NCBI GenBank assembly: GCA_003615045.1
Contig: ML014114.1
Location: forward strand, 124,001-188,000
Origin: Caulochytrium protostelioides
Lineage: Eukaryota > Chytridiomycota > Caulochytriomycetes > Caulochytriales > Caulochytriaceae
Direction of reading: 5' to 3'
DNA: 64,000 nt
Positions 27,372 to 37,627 of the stretch are shown here, in pieces. The position numbers and the translations under genes are program-made. Under the pieces are notes generated by a model, which worked only from the letters and a program-made list of their open reading frames with translations, did no database searches and was not told the origin of the DNA. Numbering within the stretch: the first letter of the stretch is position 1; each line of letters begins with the position of its first letter.

Positions 27372-30300
27372 TTGGCCCTGGGGCCGCGCCGCATCATGCA
27401 GTGGCCCAGCTACCTCCGTCTGCTGGAGGACGAGCCGCTCGACGCGCGCACGCAGTCAGTCCACAAGCGCGTGAATACCCTCAGCGCACTGCGCCAATCG
27501 ATCGCCGCCCCGGCCCAGGCGCGGGTCGCCGCCGTCTTTCACAGCCGCACGCCGCCGGCTCCACGGCCGTCGTCATGGCGCGGCGACGCGACGTGCGGCG
27601 CTGCGGAGGACGATGAGGACGGCGATGCAGCCGCGGACGCGGCGGCTGGCCTGGTGTGGACGCCGCTCGCCGACGCGCTGCAGCGCTGGTCTCAGCAGCC
27701 CGCACGGCTTGCAGCGGCACCCCGGCCGTCCCCGTCGCCGCAGCTCCCTCAACAGCACATGGGCAGCGACCGCCAGCCGGCGTCGAATCACGAGCACGAG
27801 GACGACGACGGCGTTCACGCGGACGCCGAAGACGAGGACGCGTATACGGTGGACATCCGCACGCGGCGTCATCTCTTTATGCGGTGCCAGCGGCACCTCG
27901 CGACACAGAACCTGGCCCAGGATGGCCCATTTGTCTGTGACTTTGCCGACCGGCTGTATACGGTGCTGTGCGAACGCAGTGGTGCCGAGTTGGAGGCGCG
28001 CCTCGTGGAACTGCTCGGCTACCACGACATGGACCTCATCGCATACCTCATCCGTGACGCGGGCGCGATCACCAAAGCGCTGCGCAAGCAAGCGGCACAG
28101 CTCGTCGCAAAGGGCCGGTCGCGCGCCAAAAGGGCGCAGCCGGCTCGCGGCGCGACGCGGCCTGAGCTCGCGCTCGTCAAGGACGGGATTCGCCAGAACG
28201 AGGCCCGCGCCCTGGCCAAGCAGCAGGCGCAGGTCGAGAAGGCCCAGCGGCTGTCGCTGTGGCCGGAGGAAGCAGCTGAGAGTGACTACGAGGAGCGGGA
28301 AGAGTTGCACCGCCGCCACGCCCAAGCCGAGCACCTCGAGGCCGTGCAACAGGCGCTGGAGCGGCGCTCGGCCTCGAATCTGCCGAACGTGTATACCCTG
28401 GACGACGGCGGCGGCGCGACTACCAAGGACCCGTATGCCGGGTTCGCCGTCGACGCGCAGCTCGTGCTGCCCGAGGGCGCCGAGAAAATCACCGAAAAGG
28501 ACTATGACGAGATCGTCCTGCCCATCAAGCATCACCGCATTCCGGACGACGAAGCCGCGCTCATCAAAATCAAAGACCTGGATCCGGTCAGCCAGCGTGT
28601 GTTCCATGCCTACCGCACGCTGAACCGCGTTCAGTCGATTGTGTTCCCGATTGCGGCGCTGACGAACGAGAACATGCTGGTCTGCGCGCCCACGGGTGCG
28701 GGCAAGACCGACATCGCGCTGCTAACCGTACTCCGCATGCTCAGTCACTACATGCACGAGGGTAGGGTCATCAGCCGCGAGTTCAAGGCCATTTACATTG
28801 CGCCCATGAAGGCGCTTGCGGCCGAGATTACCGAGAAATTTTCGTCGCGCCTGAAGGTGCTGGGCATCCGCGTCCGCGAGCTGACGGGCGACATGCAGCT
28901 CACGCGCGCCGAGATTGAAAACACCGAGATGCTGGTCACGACGCCCGAAAAGTGGGATGTTGTGACGCGCAAGTCGTCGGACGAGTATAACGTGCGGCTG
29001 CTGATTCTCGACGAAGTCCACCTGCTGCACGAGGAGCGCGGCGCCGTGCTCGAGAGTCTGATCGCGCGCACGCAGCGCCAGGTCGAGACGCAGCAGAAGC
29101 CCATCCGCATCGTCGGGCTGTCGGCGACGCTACCTAACTACGTCGACGTGGCGGAGTTTCTCGCGGTCAACCCCAAAAAAGGTCTCTTCTTTTTTGACTC
29201 GCATTTCCGGCCGTGCCCGCTCGAGCAGCACTTCGTCGGGATCAAAGGCACCGGCGGCAAGGTCAAAGCGCGCACCAACCAGGCCGCCTATGATCGCGTT
29301 GTGCAGTTCCTCAAGGAAGACCACCAGGTGATGGTGTTTGTGCACAGCCGCAAGGAGACCGTCAAGTCGGCGCAGTCGCTCTTTGAGCTCTGCGCCGGCG
29401 ACGCCGAGGAATCATTGCTTTTCCAGCTGCAGGAGGGCGCCGCAGGACTCGACGAGGCCAAAGTGGAGTTTTCCAAGTCGCGCAACAGCGAGATGAAAGA
29501 GCTTTTCCAGCGCGGGGTTGGCATGCATCATGCAGGCATGCTGCGCAAAGACCGCAACCTTGTAGAGAAGTGGTTCGACAAAGGCATCATCCGGGTGCTC
29601 TTCTGTACCGCGACGCTGGCGTGGGGTGTCAACCTGCCCGCCTACGCGGTCATCATCAAGGGGACCGACGTCTACGACAGCAGCAAGGGCAAGATGTCAG
29701 ATCTGAGTATTCTCGATGTTGTGCAGATCTTTGGTCGTGCCGGCCGTCCGCAGTACGAAGACCGCGGTGTTGCGACGCTGATCACATCGAATGCCAAGCT
29801 TACACAGTACGTGACGGCGATCACGCAGTCGACGCCGATTGAGTCGACCTTCCACCAGCAGCTCGCCGAGCACCTGAACGCCGAGATTAGTCTGGGCACT
29901 GTCACGACGATCGAAGAAGCGAGCCGCTGGCTCAGCTACACATTCCTGTATGTGCGGATGCGGCGCAACCCCTTCCACTACGGGATCGACTGGAAGGAAC
30001 TGCGGGACGACCCGCTCGTGCTGAACCACCGCCGGCGCATGCTGACGACGGCGGCGGCGTATCTGCACAAGCTGCAGATGATCGACTTCCACGAGGCCAG
30101 CGGTCGCATGGCGCCCAAGAACATGGGCCGCACCGCGGCCAATTTCTATCTGCGCTCTGACACAATCGAGTGGGTCAACACGACGCTCGCCCCGGAAATG
30201 ACCGAGGCCGATGTGCTGAAGCTCGTGTGCGGCGCTAAGGAGTTTGAGCAGATCCAGGTGCGCCAGGAGGAGATCCCCGAGCTCACCGATTTGCGGCGCC

Positions 30301-33300
30301 ACTTCTGCGAGTGCCAGGTCAAGCAGATGGATACATCGGCCGGCAAAACCAACATTCTGCTGCAGACGTACCTGTCGCGCGGCCGCGTCCAGGAATTCTC
30401 GCTCATTAGCGACATGAACTACATTGCGCAGAACGCGGCCCGCATCCTGCGCGCCTTCTTTGAGATCGCGCTGCAGCGGCTGTGGGCGTTTCCGGCTCGG
30501 ATTTTGTTGCAGTTCTGCCAAAGCGTGGAGTGCCTCGTCTGGCCTTTTGAGCACGTGCTGCGCCTCTTTGGCAAAGCCAACATCCCGCTCAATATCATCG
30601 AGCGGCTCGAAAACAACCCGACCTACCACAGTGCGCAGTCGTGGGTCGAGGACGTCCGGGCCATGTCAGTGGACGACATCTCCGCGCTTGTCGGCAACAA
30701 GCGCGTTGGGCCCACGATCCACGAGTGCGTGTGGCAGTTCCCGGTCGCCTACCCGAACGCCGAGATCATGCCGGTCACGGGCCACGTGATGAAGGTCGCC
30801 ATCTCGCTCGTGTTCGACTGGGACTGGGTGCGCAAGGTCGGGCAACAGTACTTTGGCGGCCCGACGCGGCCTGGCGCGAAAGCCGCTCAGGGCATCCACC
30901 ACGCGGAGACGTTCCATCTGATGCTCGAGGACGTGCATGGCGCGCATGTGCTGCACGTGGAAACCATCACGGTTACCTACCACCACTATCGCCAGGGCTC
31001 ACTCGATCTGGAGTGGATCCTGCCGGTGCCGACCGACGAGGCGCTCTCGCTGGAGAAGGACGAGATTATTCATCTCGACCAGGTCGTGCTGCGGTGTGTG
31101 TCAGATCGCTGGCTGGGCGCCGAGACGCTCGTGACGCTGTCGCTGCACGACCTGACCTGGCCCGATGCCTCGCGCACCGCGCACACCGATCTGCTCGACC
31201 TGCAGGCACTGCCGATCACGGCCCTCAAGAATCCGCAGTATGAAGCCATCTGCCGGCCGCGGTTCACCTACTTCAACCCGCTGCAGACGCAGATCTTCCA
31301 CACGATGTACCATACGCGCGAGTCGGCACTCATCGGCGCGCCCACGGGGTCTGGCAAGACGATGGCTGCGGAGCTGGCACTGTGGGCGTCGTTCCGGGAC
31401 CGCCCCAACGGCAAGGTCGTGTACATTGCGCCGCTGAAGGCGCTGGTCAAAGAGCGCATGAAGGACTGGTCGCGCCGGCTGCTGGGACCGCTCAACAAGC
31501 GCATGGTCGAGCTGACGGGCGACGTGACGCCGGACGTCCGCACGATCGAAGCCGCGGACATTATTGTCACGACCCCCGAGAAGTGGGACAGCGTCTCGCG
31601 CGGCTGGCAGCGCCGGTCCTATGTCCAGGACGTCGACCTGGTCATCTTTGACGAGATTCATCTGCTGGGCACCGAGCGCGGGCCCGTGCTCGAAGTGATC
31701 ATTTCGCGCATGCGCCAGATCAGTACTGTTCTTAGCAAGGACATCCGCCTTGTGGGCCTGTCGACGGCCCTCGCGAACGCGATCGACGTCGCCGACTGGA
31801 TGCATGTCACCAAGCGCGGACTCTTCAACTTCCGCAACAGCGTGCGGCCCGTACCGCTCGAAATCTACATCGAGGGGTTCCCCGGGCGCCACTACTGCCC
31901 GCGCATGGCGACCATGAACAAGCCTGTGTTTGCGGCCATCGACAAGCACTCTCCGGACAAGAGCGTGTTGGTCTTTGTCAGCAGCCGTCGCCAGACGCGG
32001 TTGACGGCGCAGGCGCTCATCTCGCTGCTGGCGTCCTCCCAGCAAGAGGCCGCCAGCGGCCACCACGACCCAAAGCGCTGGCTGCACATGCCCGAGGAGG
32101 ACATGACGCAGCTGCTGAGCGCGGTCCGCGACCCGCATCTCAAATTCGCGCTGCAGTTCGGCATCGGGCTGCACCACGCGGGCCTCGTCGAGGAGGACCG
32201 CCAGATCGTCGAGGAACTCTATTTGAACGCCCGCATCCAGATCCTGATTGCGACATCGACCGTCGCGTGGGGGCTCAACTTCCCGGCGCATCTCGTCGTC
32301 GTGAAGGGCACCGAGTTCTACGACGCGCGCGTCGGCGGCTATGTGGACTTCCCCGTGACGGACGTGCTGCAGATGATGGGCCGAGCCGGCCGCCCGCAGT
32401 TCGACAAGACCGGGATCGCGGTGGTGCTTGTGCACGAAAGCAAGAAGGACTTCTACAAGCGCTTCCTCCACGAAAGCTTCCCCGTCGAGAGCTCGCTGCT
32501 CAAGGTCGTCGCGGAGCACGTCAACGCCGAAGTCGTGAACGGCACTATCACATCGCGCTTGTCGGCGATGGAGTTCCTTACTTGGACGTACATGTACCGC
32601 CGCCTCTTCTACAACCCCAGCTACTACGGGTGTCCCTCGGTCGGGGGCATCAACGCCTTCTTGTCGCGGGTGATTGATACCTGCGTGGCCGAGCTGAAGC
32701 GTAGCGGGTGTATCACGGAGGCTCAGAACCAGATCGCGCCGACGCCGCTGGGCGACATTGCCGCGTTCTACTATGTCTCCCACCTCACGGTCCGGCGGTT
32801 TAACACGATCATGCAAGCGCCGATGCAGACTGTGACCGGTGTAGCGGCCAACGGTGAGACCGCCGACCATGACAACGACGCCGACCATGGCGGGCCGCCG
32901 GGGCCGAGCCGTGGGACCAAGGACGTGTTGGCGAGCGGGGTTCCGTGCTTCGACAACATTGCGTTTGCGCAGGGCCTGCTGCTGCTCGCGTCGGCCGTGG
33001 AGTATGAGCTGCTGCCGGTGCGCCACGACGAGGACCTCGAGAACAAGGCCCTCAACAGCCAGGTCAAGGTCGGGCTCGACGCGGTACTCGCGCCTACGCG
33101 CTTCTTCCGGCCGGACGAAGACCTGCTGCAACGCACGGGATGGGAGCACCCGGCCACGAAATGCTTCCTACTGCTGCAGTGCCACCTGCTGGGTCGCACG
33201 CAGTTCGATGTGCCCGACTACGTGACGGATCTGCGGTCCGTCATGGACCAAATCATCCGCCTCGTCACGGCACTCATCGAGGTCGCCTTCGAAAAGAAAT

Positions 33301-34046
33301 CGCTATCGTGTGTCGACGGGACGATCCGTCTGCTTCAGAGTATCAAGCAGGGGCTGTGGCCGACCGCCGAGCCGTTCCAGTTGCTGGTGCGCCGCTTCGG
33401 CTCCGACCTCGCCCACTACAACACCTCGTTGTCGGCGTCGACAGCCAAGGCCAAGACTTCCGCGAAGGCCCCTATGACCCTGCGCCGGCTCGTCTGCGAG
33501 ACGGATCCGTCCGAGCAGCAGCAGTGGTTGCGCCACTTCGCCACGTATGCTAATGCGCCCAGCGCGCGCGTGGCGCAGCTCACCGAGGTGGTCCAAGGGC
33601 TTCCGCATCTTTCGGTCGCGGTGGCAGTGCGGAGCACCATCACGACGACGACCACGAGCAAGACGGTTGAGCCGATGGTGGCGCGGCATACGCCGACCGC
33701 GCTGGCGATCGAGGTCACGAACCACACGCGTCGCGCGGCCAACAGCGTCGTGCTCAGCAAGGTCGGCCGCCACCAGGACGAAGCGTTCTGGATCGTAGTC
33801 GCGCACGGCAACCGCGTCCTTGGCCGCAAGAAGCTGAGCGGGCACCGCTTTGTCCGCGCGCCTGACGGCCGCGCCAAGACGGCGCTTGTGCCCTTGACGC
33901 TCGTGCTGCCCAGCCTCCCGGCCGCCGCCATCACCCTCACCGTCGCCGTCTACAGCGACATCTACCTGGGCCTCGACGTGTCGGAGTCCGTCACCCTGTC
34001 CTATGCGCCCGACTTGGGCGGCAGCGCCGGTTCTGCCGACGTCTGA
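27372..34046 (+). CDS. SLH1: Ski2-like double-cassette RNA helicase Slh1/ASCC3
   Basis: Two-cassette DExH helicase. Slh1/ASCC3 drives dissociation of collided ribosomes in ribosome-associated quality control (RQT/ASC-1 complex); in animals it also helps DNA alkylation repair. The 2224-residue length matches ASCC3. Cassette 1 has NRVQSIVF, CAPTGAGKTD (near residue 440) and LILDEVHLLHEERG, then QIFGRAGRPQ and the first Sec63 region. Cassette 2 has IGAPTGSGKTMAAEL (near residue 1320), LVIFDEIHLLGTERG, GLSTALANA in place of SAT, MMGRAGRPQFD, and the C-terminal Sec63 domain. Brr2 was considered, but DEVHLLHEERGAVLES and the STALANA motif are the Slh1/ASCC3 forms. The true start may be the ninth codon (27396, MQWPSYLRLLE). 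It is a single exon. Confidence 0.95.
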   Translation: MALGPRRIMQWPSYLRLLEDEPLDARTQSVHKRVNTLSALRQSIAAPAQARVAAVFHSRTPPAPRPSSWRGDATCGAAEDDEDGDAAADAAAGLVWTPLADALQRWSQQPARLAAAPRPSPSPQLPQQHMGSDRQPASNHEHEDDDGVHADAEDEDAYTVDIRTRRHLFMRCQRHLATQNLAQDGPFVCDFADRLYTVLCERSGAELEARLVELLGYHDMDLIAYLIRDAGAITKALRKQAAQLVAKGRSRAKRAQPARGATRPELALVKDGIRQNEARALAKQQAQVEKAQRLSLWPEEAAESDYEEREELHRRHAQAEHLEAVQQALERRSASNLPNVYTLDDGGGATTKDPYAGFAVDAQLVLPEGAEKITEKDYDEIVLPIKHHRIPDDEAALIKIKDLDPVSQRVFHAYRTLNRVQSIVFPIAALTNENMLVCAPTGAGKTDIALLTVLRMLSHYMHEGRVISREFKAIYIAPMKALAAEITEKFSSRLKVLGIRVRELTGDMQLTRAEIENTEMLVTTPEKWDVVTRKSSDEYNVRLLILDEVHLLHEERGAVLESLIARTQRQVETQQKPIRIVGLSATLPNYVDVAEFLAVNPKKGLFFFDSHFRPCPLEQHFVGIKGTGGKVKARTNQAAYDRVVQFLKEDHQVMVFVHSRKETVKSAQSLFELCAGDAEESLLFQLQEGAAGLDEAKVEFSKSRNSEMKELFQRGVGMHHAGMLRKDRNLVEKWFDKGIIRVLFCTATLAWGVNLPAYAVIIKGTDVYDSSKGKMSDLSILDVVQIFGRAGRPQYEDRGVATLITSNAKLTQYVTAITQSTPIESTFHQQLAEHLNAEISLGTVTTIEEASRWLSYTFLYVRMRRNPFHYGIDWKELRDDPLVLNHRRRMLTTAAAYLHKLQMIDFHEASGRMAPKNMGRTAANFYLRSDTIEWVNTTLAPEMTEADVLKLVCGAKEFEQIQVRQEEIPELTDLRRHFCECQVKQMDTSAGKTNILLQTYLSRGRVQEFSLISDMNYIAQNAARILRAFFEIALQRLWAFPARILLQFCQSVECLVWPFEHVLRLFGKANIPLNIIERLENNPTYHSAQSWVEDVRAMSVDDISALVGNKRVGPTIHECVWQFPVAYPNAEIMPVTGHVMKVAISLVFDWDWVRKVGQQYFGGPTRPGAKAAQGIHHAETFHLMLEDVHGAHVLHVETITVTYHHYRQGSLDLEWILPVPTDEALSLEKDEIIHLDQVVLRCVSDRWLGAETLVTLSLHDLTWPDASRTAHTDLLDLQALPITALKNPQYEAICRPRFTYFNPLQTQIFHTMYHTRESALIGAPTGSGKTMAAELALWASFRDRPNGKVVYIAPLKALVKERMKDWSRRLLGPLNKRMVELTGDVTPDVRTIEAADIIVTTPEKWDSVSRGWQRRSYVQDVDLVIFDEIHLLGTERGPVLEVIISRMRQISTVLSKDIRLVGLSTALANAIDVADWMHVTKRGLFNFRNSVRPVPLEIYIEGFPGRHYCPRMATMNKPVFAAIDKHSPDKSVLVFVSSRRQTRLTAQALISLLASSQQEAASGHHDPKRWLHMPEEDMTQLLSAVRDPHLKFALQFGIGLHHAGLVEEDRQIVEELYLNARIQILIATSTVAWGLNFPAHLVVVKGTEFYDARVGGYVDFPVTDVLQMMGRAGRPQFDKTGIAVVLVHESKKDFYKRFLHESFPVESSLLKVVAEHVNAEVVNGTITSRLSAMEFLTWTYMYRRLFYNPSYYGCPSVGGINAFLSRVIDTCVAELKRSGCITEAQNQIAPTPLGDIAAFYYVSHLTVRRFNTIMQAPMQTVTGVAANGETADHDNDADHGGPPGPSRGTKDVLASGVPCFDNIAFAQGLLLLASAVEYELLPVRHDEDLENKALNSQVKVGLDAVLAPTRFFRPDEDLLQRTGWEHPATKCFLLLQCHLLGRTQFDVPDYVTDLRSVMDQIIRLVTALIEVAFEKKSLSCVDGTIRLLQSIKQGLWPTAEPFQLLVRRFGSDLAHYNTSLSASTAKAKTSAKAPMTLRRLVCETDPSEQQQWLRHFATYANAPSARVAQLTEVVQGLPHLSVAVAVRSTITTTTTSKTVEPMVARHTPTALAIEVTNHTRRAANSVVLSKVGRHQDEAFWIVVAHGNRVLGRKKLSGHRFVRAPDGRAKTALVPLTLVLPSLPAAAITLTVAVYSDIYLGLDVSESVTLSYAPDLGGSAGSADV

Positions 34047-34864
34047 CCACATCATACGACCCTACGGTCGACCACTAATACCATGATTGGATCGCCGGGT
34101 GGTATCTGACGCGGCCATATCATCGTCCGATCTCGTGCGAGGAAACTCCCCCCCGCGCCGTGGGCGCGTCGGATCGGCAAAGCCGGACCACGCAAGGCGG
34201 GATCGCGCGGCGGCGTGGCGCGGTCGTAGGGCCGAGAGAAGCCCGGCACGGCGACAAGCGAGGCCGCCGTGCTTGCCGTGCTCGGCCGGTGCTCTGGTGC
34301 ACGAGCGGCGTTGGTCCCCGCCACACGCGCCAGCCTTTGCGGGACGTTCGAACCGAGAAGGCGGTCGGGGCCGCCGCCGCCGCCGCCGCCGCCGCCGCGG
34401 GATCCCCCCCGTCCGGGCTGACGCCGACGTGGACCCCACGAGCGGCGCTGTCTCGGAAGGGGCGACGTGGTCAAAGCCCGCCAGAAGCCCGCGCGGCTGC
34501 GGCGGCCGTGCCGCCCCCGGCTCATCCGCGGGGCTACAGGCCGCCTGCAGCGCGACGCCCGCATCCCACGTGCACGGCCTTATAGCCGACCGGGGAGCCG
34601 GGCCGCGGCGGCGGGCCGCACGCTCATGCGGCCGCTCATGCGGCCTCGTGCTCGCGGTCATGCCATGCGTCGTCCGCTCGCTGCGTGCCGGTCCGACCTC
34701 TCGCACCGACCGCGCCGTCTGCGATTCCCGCCGTTGCATCGTGCCGCTGCGTCCTGTCCCTCAACTCCGATTCGACCCCCCCTGCGGTCCTGCGCGCGCT
34801 TGGCGTCTTGTGCGTTCGCGTGTGGCTCTCGCCGTTTCCCCCCGATTCGCTGCCGCCGCTGCCG
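34047..34864. other. Intergenic region between SLH1 and ferredoxin
   Basis: About 820 bp, very GC-rich, with a GCC run at about 34369-34398. The ferredoxin frame is open upstream from 34685, but that extension is low complexity and unlike a presequence. No other gene is seen. Confidence 0.5.
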
Positions 34865-35419
34865 ATGTGGTGCCAGGCGCCTTTGATGCGCCGTGCCGCC
34901 GGCGCCGCCGTCCGGGTCGCCGAGCGTCGTGCCGCCGCGCCGCGGCGGACGGCCGCGCTCCTGCCACGGACGGGCGCGTGGAGACCGCGGCCCGCCGCCG
35001 TGCCTTGGCGTAGCTTCAGCGCGACGCCGGCCGCGGCGCACGGCAACCTGCACCAGTGCAAGCCGGGCGAGGAAATCACCATCCATTTTGTGATGCCGAG
35101 CGGCGAGACGATCGCGGTGGACGGCGCGCCCGGCGACAATCTGCTCGAGCTGGCGCACGCGAACGACATCGACCTCGAGGGCGCGTGCGAGGGCTCGATC
35201 GCGTGCTCCACCTGCCACGTGATCCTGGAGCCGGAGGTGTTCGACGCGCTCGAGGAGCCGACCGACGAGGAGAACGACATGCTGGACCTGGCGTTCGGCT
35301 TGACCGAGACCTCCCGCCTCGGCTGCCAGATTAACCTGACGCCAGACCTGCAGGGCATGAAGGTGCGCATCCCGAGCGCGACCCGCAATGTCCAGTCTGA
35401 AAAAATGCAGAACACTTGA
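34865..35419 (+). CDS. YAH1: Mitochondrial adrenodoxin-type [2Fe-2S] ferredoxin (Yah1)
   Basis: Electron carrier in mitochondrial Fe-S cluster assembly and heme A/coenzyme Q biosynthesis, reduced by ferredoxin reductase (family knowledge). With the start at MWCQAPLMRRAAGAA the protein is 184 residues, the usual precursor length. The Arg/Ala-rich first 55 residues without acidic residues form a matrix-targeting sequence; the second Met, at 34886, is an equally good start. Cluster ligands are Cys108, Cys114, Cys117 (CEGSIACSTCHV) and Cys154 (RLGCQINL), with spacing CX5CX2CX36C identical to adrenodoxin. The acidic EEPTDEENDMLDLAFGL helix is the reductase-interaction site. It converges on EF-Ts, with 93 bp between stops and an AT-rich spacer that may hold both poly(A) signals. 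Confidence 0.96.
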   Translation: MWCQAPLMRRAAGAAVRVAERRAAAPRRTAALLPRTGAWRPRPAAVPWRSFSATPAAAHGNLHQCKPGEEITIHFVMPSGETIAVDGAPGDNLLELAHANDIDLEGACEGSIACSTCHVILEPEVFDALEEPTDEENDMLDLAFGLTETSRLGCQINLTPDLQGMKVRIPSATRNVQSEKMQNT

Positions 35420-35512
35420 ACATTAAAAGGGCTGTTTATTTACGCGGTCGGCCACTCCCCCCCGTCCGCCATGTATCATGGACACTATTGCATCATCGTC
35501 ACTCGGAGGGCG

Positions 35513-36586
35513 TTAGGAGGCGGCGCTGCTGGGGCCGGTGCTGTCGCTGCCGCCGAGCTCCCACCGGAGCATCCCGCTGACCGTGAGCGTCGATTGGCGC
35601 CGCGAGCCCAGCGCGAGGAGCTGGTCCGAGACGGAGCCGTCGCCAAAGAGATAGGCTTGGTTGAGCAGGAGGTCGTCGGGCGCGGCGCCGTCGGGCGCGT
35701 CGGTCTCGCCGATCGCCACGGGCGCCATGCCGACGACTTGCGCCGCGATGCGGTCCGCCAGCTGCTGCTTGGCCTGGTCGAGCTCGGCGGACGGCGGCGC
35801 CTGCGGCGGCGTCTCCTGGAGCACGACGATCCCGGCCACGCGGCCGCTGCCGGCGTCGCCGCCATGGGCGTGGAGGCCCGTCGAGACGCGGGCGTCGTTG
35901 TTCACGCCGGTCGCGCGGCGCTGCGTGCTCACCGGGACCCCGAGCACGGCGGCGCGGCGCCACACCACGTTCTCCCCGAGCTTGCCGACCGCTTCGGCCA
36001 GGCTGTCGCTGAGGGGCTTATACTCGAGCAGCGGCGGCTCGCCGGGCGGCATGAGCGTCGGCAGCGTCTTGAGCGCCTCGACATCGAGCTCGCGGGCCCG
36101 GACCGTCGTCGATGCCGTGGTTGCGTCGGCGGCGTCGGCGGCGGCCGCCGACGCGGCCTCGACAGCGTCGGAGAGCAGGACCGACGTGCCGATCTGGCGC
36201 ACGAGGTGCTGAAAGACGTCGCTCTTGGCGACGAAATCGGTCTCGCAGTTGACTTCGGCCACGAGGCCCAGCGCGCCGGACGGGTGGCGCAGCACGGCGA
36301 TGCAGCCCTCGTTGGCGGCGCGGTCCCCGAGCTTCGCCGACTTGGCGCGGCCCGAGGTCACCAGATCCGCGTCGAGCCAGCGGCGCGCGGCGTCGTAGTC
36401 GCCCGCGGCGGCCTCGACGGCCTGCCGGACCTTCGCCATGCTGCACTGCGTCTCCTTGCGGAGCCGGGCGATCACGGCGACGCGACTGCAGGACGCCCGT
36501 GACGCATGGAGCCCGCGGCGCGCGCCGCCGTCGAGCGCCGCCGTCGCGGCCGGCGCCACGTGGCGGAGTCGCCGCCCCCACATCAT
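35513..36586 (-). CDS. TSFM: Mitochondrial translation elongation factor Ts
   Basis: Nucleotide-exchange factor for mitochondrial EF-Tu. The 357-residue protein begins with a presequence (MMWGRRLRHVAPAATAALDG, Arg/Ala-rich to about residue 35). Next comes the UBA-like EF-Tu-binding domain, IARLRKETQCSMAKVRQAVE and GDYDAARRWLDADLV, and the core signature EVNCETDFVAKSDVF at about residue 112-126. The C-terminal core includes LEYKPLSDSLAEAVGKLGEN and VVLQETPPQAPPS. Length is normal for mitochondrial EF-Ts. A short Ala/Asp-rich insert lies at about residues 136-160. Confidence 0.94.
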   Translation of the reverse strand: MMWGRRLRHVAPAATAALDGGARRGLHASRASCSRVAVIARLRKETQCSMAKVRQAVEAAAGDYDAARRWLDADLVTSGRAKSAKLGDRAANEGCIAVLRHPSGALGLVAEVNCETDFVAKSDVFQHLVRQIGTSVLLSDAVEAASAAAADAADATTASTTVRARELDVEALKTLPTLMPPGEPPLLEYKPLSDSLAEAVGKLGENVVWRRAAVLGVPVSTQRRATGVNNDARVSTGLHAHGGDAGSGRVAGIVVLQETPPQAPPSAELDQAKQQLADRIAAQVVGMAPVAIGETDAPDGAAPDDLLLNQAYLFGDGSVSDQLLALGSRRQSTLTVSGMLRWELGGSDSTGPSSAAS

Positions 36587-37095
36587 CAGGCGCGCGTCAC
36601 GACGCGGCGACGGCAGGCCCCCAGCAAAGAGCGACGGGTATCAAGGCACGTGACGGACGCGGGCCACACACGCGGCCAAGGGCGAGAGAGAGAGCGGAGA
36701 GCGCAGCGGAGAGCGCAGCGGGAGCGCCGGCGAGGAAGGGTAAGAGCGAGGCCGGGTCGCCGTTGGGTCAGGCACGAGCCGACCTCCGCAGCCGAGCACG
36801 GTCGTCCCCGCTTGATACGGATGGGCGAAGCTCTGCGTTCGCAGGTATCACGGCGGTCTCTTCGGCGCCGCCGCGAGTCCCGCGCGGCATGCCGCGGCCC
36901 TGGCCTTGGACCCCGTGGCGGCGTGCGGCGCCGCGTCGCGCGGCCGCGGGCGGCGGTCCGCGGCGTGCTCCGGCGTCCGGGCTCCGGCGTCCCGAGCGGG
37001 GCGTGACGGGCACGCGCGCGCGTCGGTGGCGCGGTGGCGTGCGCCACGGGCCCGGCAGCGCCGCGCAAGGCTCGCTCTCCCGCCGTCGCCGCCGC

Positions 37096-37135
<40 letters not shown>

Positions 37136-37627
37136 CGACCGCGGAGCAAACCGACTCCCGACCGCGGCGCAAACCGACTCCCCCGCGGCGCAAACCGACT
37201 CCCCCCGCGGAGCAAACCGACTCCCGACGCCGGTCGCCCGCGGGCGCCCGCGGGCTGGGCAAGCCAGACCGGCACCGCTGGGGCGTCGGGGCTTTATCGG
37301 CGTGAGGGGGCGTCGGGTCGATCCGCGGCCGCCGCCGCACGCGTCTCTCGCGCAGACCACGGCGGCCACGGCGGCCACGACGGCCACGGCGGCGACCGCG
37401 GATGCGGCTGCGCACTGGTAGCGCCACGGAGCGGGCGTGAGGTCTACAACCGAGGGGATCCCGCGGGACCGCCGACCCAGAACTCGCGATCCCGGCGGCA
37501 CCGGGCATCGCGCGCCGACCACGCTCTCCACGCCCTGCCGTCCATACGCCCAGCGCGGGCGGCCATACGCGCCTCGCTGCTGCTGTCGCCGTCGGTGGCG
37601 CCGCCATGACCGCGACGTGAGGCTTCG
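36587..37627. other. Intergenic region between divergent EF-Ts and ClC genes
   Basis: About 1 kb, extremely GC-rich, shared upstream region of the two divergent genes. It contains a GAGAGCGCAGCG direct duplication (about 36690-36722), a run of GCCGCC (about 37080-37136), the four-copy minisatellite at 37141-37225, and GGCCACGGCGGCCAC-type short repeats (about 37360-37400). No gene is supported. Confidence 0.55.
37141..37225. repeat. Minisatellite, four copies of a 19-bp core
   Basis: Core GCGG(A/C)GCAAACCGACTCCC occurs at 37141, 37164, 37185 and 37207, separated by C-rich spacers of 4, 2 and 3 nt (period 21-23 bp). The first and fourth copies have A at the variable site, the second and third C. 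It lies in the divergent EF-Ts/ClC promoter region. Confidence 0.9.

Noticed and set aside
31101-33149. 682-codon minus-strand ORF opposite SLH1
   Set aside because: Shadow ORF across the second helicase cassette, with no conserved motifs.
1870-36586. Functional clustering of translation-related genes (IleRS, Trm4, SCYL1/Cex1, Slh1, EF-Ts)
   Set aside because: The genes act in different compartments, are on both strands and are interleaved with unrelated genes; chance placement is the simpler reading.
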